From contig CANNZS020000236.1 of the NCBI GenBank assembly GCA_947561395.2, positions 234,457 to 298,456 of the forward strand: 64,000 nt of DNA. Reading direction: 5' to 3'. Shown piece after piece: positions 58,231-64,000 of the stretch. The notes beneath the pieces are model-generated. The model did not search any database. It saw only the letters and a program-made list of their open reading frames with translations, and was not told the origin of the DNA. Both the position numbers and the translations under genes were made by a program. How positions within the stretch are numbered: position 1 is the stretch's first letter; every line of letters starts with the position of its first letter. This DNA is from Buxus sempervirens (lineage: Eukaryota; Streptophyta; Magnoliopsida; Buxales; Buxaceae).

Positions 58231-59933
58231 AAAATCACATGAACGGTTTCAGGTTGAGCCGTAACCACACTTATCATATGTTAAATTCAATATGAAACTC
58301 CATCTAGTTGCGCTCTAAACCTAGAAAGATAAGATATATATATATATAATAAGAAATAGATCGTATAAAGGATACGCTTCGTATTCAAAGGAAGGTAATG
58401 ACCGGAGTAAGCTAATCCTTACCAGCCGCCCATAAGAATGGGGAATCGTCGCGGGGGAGCCTATTATCTTCTAGGGTCAGCTTCCTGGTTAGCTTCTTTT
58501 CTCTTTATTTCTGAGCGAGCAAGCACCTATTGCAGGGCTAGATCTGGATGGCCCTTCTCTACTCTAATCCACCCTAGGGCTTTTCATGAGTAAGCAGGCG
58601 GCGGGAGAATGGAAAAGCGCATGTTACGAGTGGACTCATCGAATTGACTAAAGCGCTGCCCTTGGATTGCTTGTTAGCGGTCCAATCCGTCATAAGTGGT
58701 AAAAGCCTTAGTCCACAATTGGGTTCGCTGGGACCTTTCTTTTCGTATCGCTTCAAATAGCCCTGGTTTCTCATTCAGTAGTATCTTAAGCGAGTTCCGT
58801 TAAGGCGGCGGGGCTGATGGTGTGAAGTAATTGTCAGAAACCAATGGCAGTTCACCTGATAGAGACATAAGAGCAAGATCAAGAACATGGCCAGTAGCCA
58901 GACCAGATAGGGCAAGAAGAACATGACGGATGGGAGATTGGGGCAGATGGGAAGGATGAGTTGAAAGAGCAGTGGGCAGGGCGGAAAGGCAGAAAAGCCC
59001 TAGCTAGAGCTAGGCGGTGTCGCCAACATACCTGGCGGAAGGTACTTTAGGAGATTCCTACTTGAATTACGTTGAGCCAGCGCTTAGCGAGAAGGGGCCT
59101 AGCGAGCCAGTTGTTTTACAAAAGAATAGAAATTTTCAAATCAAAAAGATAGAAAGAGTTTTTAGCTCGCTCGCATCGAAAGGTAATTTTCCAGGGGCGG
59201 AAAGGAAAGACATAGTGAGATAGCGTAATGTGACTGAAAGCTTCAAGTCTTCGTTTCGAGGTGTAACACAAGGTGTTCGGGAAAGACAGATAGAAAATAT
59301 AGGACTGAACGAAACATATTTACATCAGCCAGGTCAGCGAAAGAGAGGAGTACTCCTGGTTGAAAATGACATGCATGGTAAGGAAGGGCCTATCCTAACT
59401 ACTACTAATAAGATAAGAAAGTCAACCTTGACTCAATCCCTTATGGTCTTTCATGGCGAGCAGGCCAGTTGCAGGTAATGGAATCTGGTTTGCGAACTTG
59501 CGGATGTATCGTACCACTATAGCCTAGTGGACCGTCGGTGGTAAGAGCCGGGAATTCCTTATCAAGCTCACGATCAACGTCCATCTCCTGCTCTTACCCG
59601 GAGCAAACGCACTACGGAAAGAACTCCCTTCTGCGGATCGTCATTCGATAATTTCGTGAACCATTCGCTCACCTTCTCTCGTCCTACGCATCACTTACTT
59701 TTTCAATTACATAATTTGAAAGATACGACCAGACAATCTTCCTAGGCTCGGCTATCGCCTCTATCAGTCAGAGAGCCATCACACTTCGATTAACAGATTG
59801 GACATATCGCAAAATTCTTCGTTCGTTCTCCCCTCAGCCTTGGTGATTGACCTAACCTATCTGTGTAACTGCTGGTTATTGTACAAAGTATACTCTCTTC
59901 CTCTTCGCTATCCATTTATGGATCCATTCATTC

Positions 59934-59984
59934 GCTCTATCTCGCGCTCTAGCCTCAAGTTGCTGCTCCAGCGCGAGATAGAGC
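59934..59984. repeat. Perfect 15-bp hairpin
   Basis: Arms 59934-59948 (gctctatctcgcgct) and 59970-59984 are exact reverse complements around a 21-base loop, followed by tttt at 59985. Stable enough to mark an RNA 3' end, but no gene is assigned upstream. Confidence 0.75.
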
Positions 59985-62671
59985 TTTTCTTGGAACAGCA
60001 CCGGTGCCCCTGCCCGCTGAGCCCTCCTAGCCTACCAGTTTGGCAGAAGGTCCATTTCTCATCTCGCTGCGGGTTCACCCAATTCAATTCGTTTAGCCTA
60101 GCCTGAGTGAGGGCGGCTTCTCTTTACGGGAGACCTGCCATTGTGTGATCCGGCAGCTGACTACACATAATGTGACTTAGTCAGCTGAAAAGCAGCCTCT
60201 GTTTTGGCAGCCTCCTCTGCTTCCCCGGTTTGCTTGGCTTGATCCGTACTTCTGCCTGCATCCCCTGGTTCCCATTCAGCTCAGTCACCTTTGGTAAGAA
60301 AGCAGCACCGCCAAAGGCATCCATTCAAGAGACGGTTGATCAGGTTCTCTAAAGAAAGGACGGACCTCCCCCGTGAATGACTCTTTGCGGAAAGCCCAGG
60401 GAGCCGAGTGCCGGCTTGCTAAGCTGTCAGGTCAGTTCCCAGGACCACGGTCCTTATTTATTACCAAAAATCATGAGTTCTGAGCCTTGTGATGCTCCTA
60501 TAGTACAGTAAGTACGTCTGTAACCGAATATGCAACTGAGCACCCGAAGTAGCCCCAAGCCATCGAGGAGCTAAACTAAAAGCACTAGTCACACTATTAC
60601 TTTGTCTTAGTAGCGGGAAGAGAGAGCCAGTCTTTCCTGAATTGGAGAGAGCTAGGTTATGTTTCCGGGGGGCTCTTCGAGCAAAGGCAGTACGACCGGT
60701 CCATGAGACCGCCTTAGCAGCTTTCATATAGGAGTTTGCGTAGCTTGTTTCATTTCTTAATCAAGATGGGGCTCGTGCGAAGTACAGGTGTTCAGTAGCG
60801 AATGTAGTGGAGTCTGGTTCGGCAGGTTGTTCTTTATGGTCTGGTGATGGCACGGCCTCTGTTAGGTTAGCTAGTGGTGCACTACGGCTTTCAAGCATTG
60901 GTGCGTGGCCAATAAGCATCGAGCTCCCCCCGCCATAGCATAGAAAGCAGTGAAGGAAGGCTCAAACTAGCCATTTCTAAGTGGATTCGACCCACGCCAT
61001 AGCATAATATCCCACTGATTTCACATTCCTCGACTACTGCTTTACTGGCCTAATACAAAGCTCCTGCCCGCGTAGGCCCTTCCTTTATCTAACCGGCCTA
61101 AGAGCCTCTCCTCTGCCCCACGTGGAGTGTAGCTTTCCATCTCATGTAGTTGCTTCAATGCCGACTTTGAGCAGTGGTTTTTTCACTCGATCCGTAAACC
61201 TTCCCCTTATAGCTCGTTATCGCAGCACTTACATCTCTTGTCCAGAACCGGACATTGCATTTTATAACTCTTACTTGATTGAGTTGCCCAATGGACGACT
61301 GCTTCCTCCTCCGATTGCTTCTTGAATGTGGTTGCGTCATACCGAGTCTTACCAAGAACTCCTTAAGTGGTCTCCCGGGTCTTGTGAACTGGTTTGATAG
61401 TGAAGCACTGAGCCGTCTCTTGTCTTGCTACAGGCGCGCTAAGGCCCCTTCTCTCATAACTCCATTGAATGAAATGCGGAATCTCCCATTGAAAACTTCT
61501 GTCAGGCTTAGACCGCACTGCTCATTCGCTAACTTCCTACGCTTAACCTTCCGCCCCCCCGCCTCGGAATAGGTTTTGCCAACCAAGCGCCTCCGTTTGC
61601 TGAAAAAGCACTCAAAAAGGAAAAGACATCCACATCTACCGTCCAGTGGAAAGGTTTTCCTTCTCTGAGACCTCACCCCGATTTGCCCATCTCTTTAAAG
61701 AAAGGAGAGGAAAGCATAGAGTGATTGACTCGAGTTAGCCAGGTCCTATCTTCCATAGCCTTCGCTTTTGAGCCCCGCCACTGCTATCGTCCACGCCAGC
61801 CGCATACGCCGCCTCCACTTTCACTGCTGGTTGTTTTGAACCCGTAGATGAGTATCGCTTACTTAACTTAAAAGAAGCTTGTGATGGCCCCTCGGACCCC
61901 TTTATCACTATTCTTTTCCTGGGCGGATGGTACTTCACGGTGTAGTGACGGCAGGCTATACTTACTATAAGGTAATGTTGTTTGGAAGCGACTTCTGCCG
62001 CCTCGCGCTCTGGACACGCACCTCAGGGGAGGTCATTCCTCTATCGACTCTAGCTTTCTCGTTCAATGCTCATCGATTCCCCGGTTTCTTTGATTTCATC
62101 TTATTATTTGTTTGAAAGTTGCGATGGATGAGATGACAAGGCCTTGTCACTCACGAGCAGAAAGCTAATCTATTTTAGATTTTAGAAATATAAATCAAAC
62201 TAAAACAATGTCAATGGTCCCTCCCTTCACGGAGAATACGCACACTAGGACTTTCACAAGTGAACTAGGATTAAAGGACAAGAGTCTCATTCATATTAGG
62301 TGGAAAATGAGTAAAGCTCTTTGATTGAAACTCCTAACCTCTCTATCTCCAACTCAACATAGGAAATCGATAAGCACAGCTGCGCTCCCACTAGAAATCA
62401 ATGGGTGGGTGGAGTATAGGTAAAAGCGCCACCGTCTCTATATAGCAGCCTGTCTCTTGTGATAGCATCATCGGGAGGCCTTACCTTTTATCGAGCCGAC
62501 CTGGACTACGGCTTTGATCTCGTATCACATAATTGGTTTGGCATTTGGAGCTGCTCCTCTAGAGAGTGCGGACCTTTCCTTATATAAAAAAATATAAACT
62601 CAATCTATGGCGAATGCCAGGCGGAAAACTATACCTATCGATCGAATAAAGAGTGCAACCATTCCTCAAAG

Positions 62672-63025
62672 CTACGACTGTTTCCAAACTATTTGATCTT
62701 GCGGAAAGGTTCTATGCCACCGCTTCTTACCACTCCAAAGAGGTATGGTATCAAATTGACCGCCTAAAATGAAGGATTCGGGAATGGAATAACGGGCGTA
62801 TGCCAACAAAGCAAAGAAGGGGCTGGGGAGTGTACAAGAAAGGACGAGCCCGGGGGGAGAGCGAAGCGAGGGGGGAATTAGATTAGAGAGCTGCCCAGGG
62901 AATAGGTTTATTGGGTGCGGAGAAGAGGTGGTTCCGACGGGAGTACAAAAGCCGTTGCTTGCACCTTCAAGCCTACCAGAAACAAGCGAGGTATTCTCCT
63001 GTACTCGCTTAAGGAAGGGGTCCAT
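62672..63025 (-). CDS. Hypothetical 117-codon frame
   Basis: ATG start at 63025. Pro/Ser/Leu-rich with a short hydrophobic run (GLVLSCTLPSPFFALLAYA) and a basic C-terminus (SGKKRWHRTFPQDQ). Its 5' end overlaps the first unit of the terminal repeat field (gaggtattctcct). Not recognised. Confidence 0.2.
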   Translation of the reverse strand: MDPFLKRVQENTSLVSGRLEGASNGFCTPVGTTSSPHPINLFPGQLSNLIPPSLRSPPGLVLSCTLPSPFFALLAYARYSIPESFILGGQFDTIPLWSGKKRWHRTFPQDQIVWKQS

Positions 63026-64000
63026 ATAGCTGCGCTAGCCCGCCCTATTAAGTCAGTTCGAAGCAAGGATAGCCGCTAGTAAGACAGCTCAGTCATAATG
63101 ATGCTACTAGTAAGAGAGGCAACTAGTCCAATAAGGCAGCTAGTAAGGCAGCCGACAGCTATTCCTAGTAAAGCAAGAAAGAGCTCTTCTCTAGCTGGAT
63201 TGGCAAAGCAAGGATAGCTACTAGTAAGACAGCTCCTAAGTAGATAAGACTAAAGCTACTAGTCGGTAAGGAAGAAGGTATTAGTACGGCTAACCAGACA
63301 GCGAGTCAATGGAAGAGGTATTCTCCTGTATTCAGTTGAGGAAATATTACCAATACTATCACTACTCGCGAAGCAAGCTAGCCTGATAGCCGGCACTAAA
63401 GGAGAACCTTTAACTAGCCAAGGGAGTCAGAAGGTTCCACTAGTCCTCATCTTAATCATAAAGACTTTCTAACTAGATAGTCTAACTAGCTATTAAGACA
63501 AGACACTAAAGTAAAGGGACATTCACTCACCAAAAAGTATAATACTTAGGGAACTACAACTAAGATAAGGAAGCAACTAGTCATAAAGAAGGTATTAGTA
63601 CGGCTATTAGTACAGTGGATTAAGGAGGTCACTGATGTAAGGAAGCTATAGTGGCTAGTCTATACGGCTAGGCTAGTAGGAAAGGGAAGCAGAAAGAGAC
63701 AAGTAAAGAAGGTCTGTCTAACCGGATAGTCGAACAAGACAGTAAGTAAGGCAGAACTAGTAAGACAGAAAAGAAGAGGAATAAGGTCACTATTCATAGA
63801 GTCAAGTAAGAAAGGAAAAGAAAGGTCTTTAGTTACAGTAGTCTGCCAGCCAGTAGTACCAGTAGTCAGAAAGCCGAAAGCCTCCCTTTTAGTAACTTGG
63901 GAAGGGTATTGCCAACTATTAGCCAAGTAAGAGAGGAAAGAACTGATCTTTCTTACCGGCTTGCTAACCAGACAACTAGTCAATAGAAGAGGTATTCTCT
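62980..64000. repeat. Degenerate field of ACTAGT-containing repeats
   Basis: Words recur at several spacings: gaggtattctcct at 62988 and 63315 and (last base changed) 63989; gaaggtattagtacggcta at 63274 and 63588; aagcaaggatag plus ctagtaagacagctc at 63061-63090 and 63206-63235; gctaaccagaca plus agtcaat near 63290 and 63964. Between them ctagtaag or actagt appears every few dozen bases. The field is cut by the window end. It looks like old, overlapping tandem amplification. Confidence 0.75.

Larger units (their letters stand above)
55145..62979. other. Long gene-poor stretch
   Basis: No known gene. Open frames of 95-104 codons at 55988-56275, 57056-57358, 57382-57687 and 57919-58230 and a minus-strand 117-codon frame at 62672-63025 are unrecognised. 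A (TA)n run lies near 58336-58351 and a strong hairpin at 59934-59984. The word agcggggtagat at 55964 equals the 5' end of initiator tRNA but is not followed by a tRNA. Confidence 0.35.

Noticed and set aside
1..64000. CRISPR array, prokaryotic operon or phage system
   Set aside because: No regularly spaced identical repeats, no operon-like runs of genes with ribosome-binding sites, and all recognised proteins are eukaryotic retroelements or mitovirus.

Overview
This window looks like accessory (intergenic) DNA of a flowering-plant mitochondrial genome. The evidence is indirect but points the same way. There is a fragment matching the mitochondrial type of 5S rRNA near 14.6 kb. There are several decayed mitovirus RNA-polymerase (RdRp) remnants, a family that replicates in mitochondria and often leaves copies in plant mitochondrial DNA. 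There is a long, apparently identical inverted repeat, and broken fragments of nuclear-type LTR and LINE retrotransposons lie in otherwise gene-free sequence. I found no complete standard mitochondrial gene (nad, cox, cob, atp, ccm, rps, rpl), no convincing tRNA and no bacterial-style operon. A nuclear insertion of mitochondrial DNA (NUMT) or an assembly composite cannot be excluded, especially because 200 N lie at 23801-24000.

Layout. Positions 1-4591 and 24001-28591 are the two arms of an inverted repeat of at least 4.59 kb (x on the left pairs with 28592-x on the right). Each arm carries one frame-broken mitovirus RdRp remnant and one perfect 17-bp hairpin. The left arm's inner edge is followed at once by another RdRp tail (4594-4701), and the right arm's outer edge by a better preserved RdRp remnant (28763-29356). 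A more diverged one lies at 54933-55144. Between the arms are a Ty3/gypsy element of the Tat type with two RNase H domains (about 4.84-7.46 kb), a second gypsy fragment on the minus strand (13.4-14.14 kb), the 5S-like piece, two Ty1/copia fragments placed head to head (15.07-17.52 kb), a Pro/Ser-rich open stretch (17.6-19.25 kb) and a LINE reverse-transcriptase fragment (22.34-23.44 kb).

Right of the repeat are an unrecognised multi-membrane-span reading frame broken at a (TA)5 run (31.38-32.05 kb), a scrambled gypsy fragment with RT, zinc knuckle and an LTR-like TATA/polyA pair (36.96-37.76 kb), a minus-strand gypsy gag-protease fragment (47.3-48.25 kb), a second LINE (50.67-51.96 kb) joined in frame to 208 unrelated codons as an open 329-aa frame, and a degenerate array of ACTAGT-containing words from about 62.98 kb to the window end. 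The remainder is non-coding DNA with short diverged duplications and a few hairpins.

None of the genes seen forms a working pathway. The window reads as a graveyard of imported sequence (mitovirus cDNA, nuclear retroelements) shuffled by recombination. The parts I rank highest for a second look are the five mitovirus loci, the broken membrane-protein frame, the LINE-fusion frame and the large inverted repeat next to the gap.
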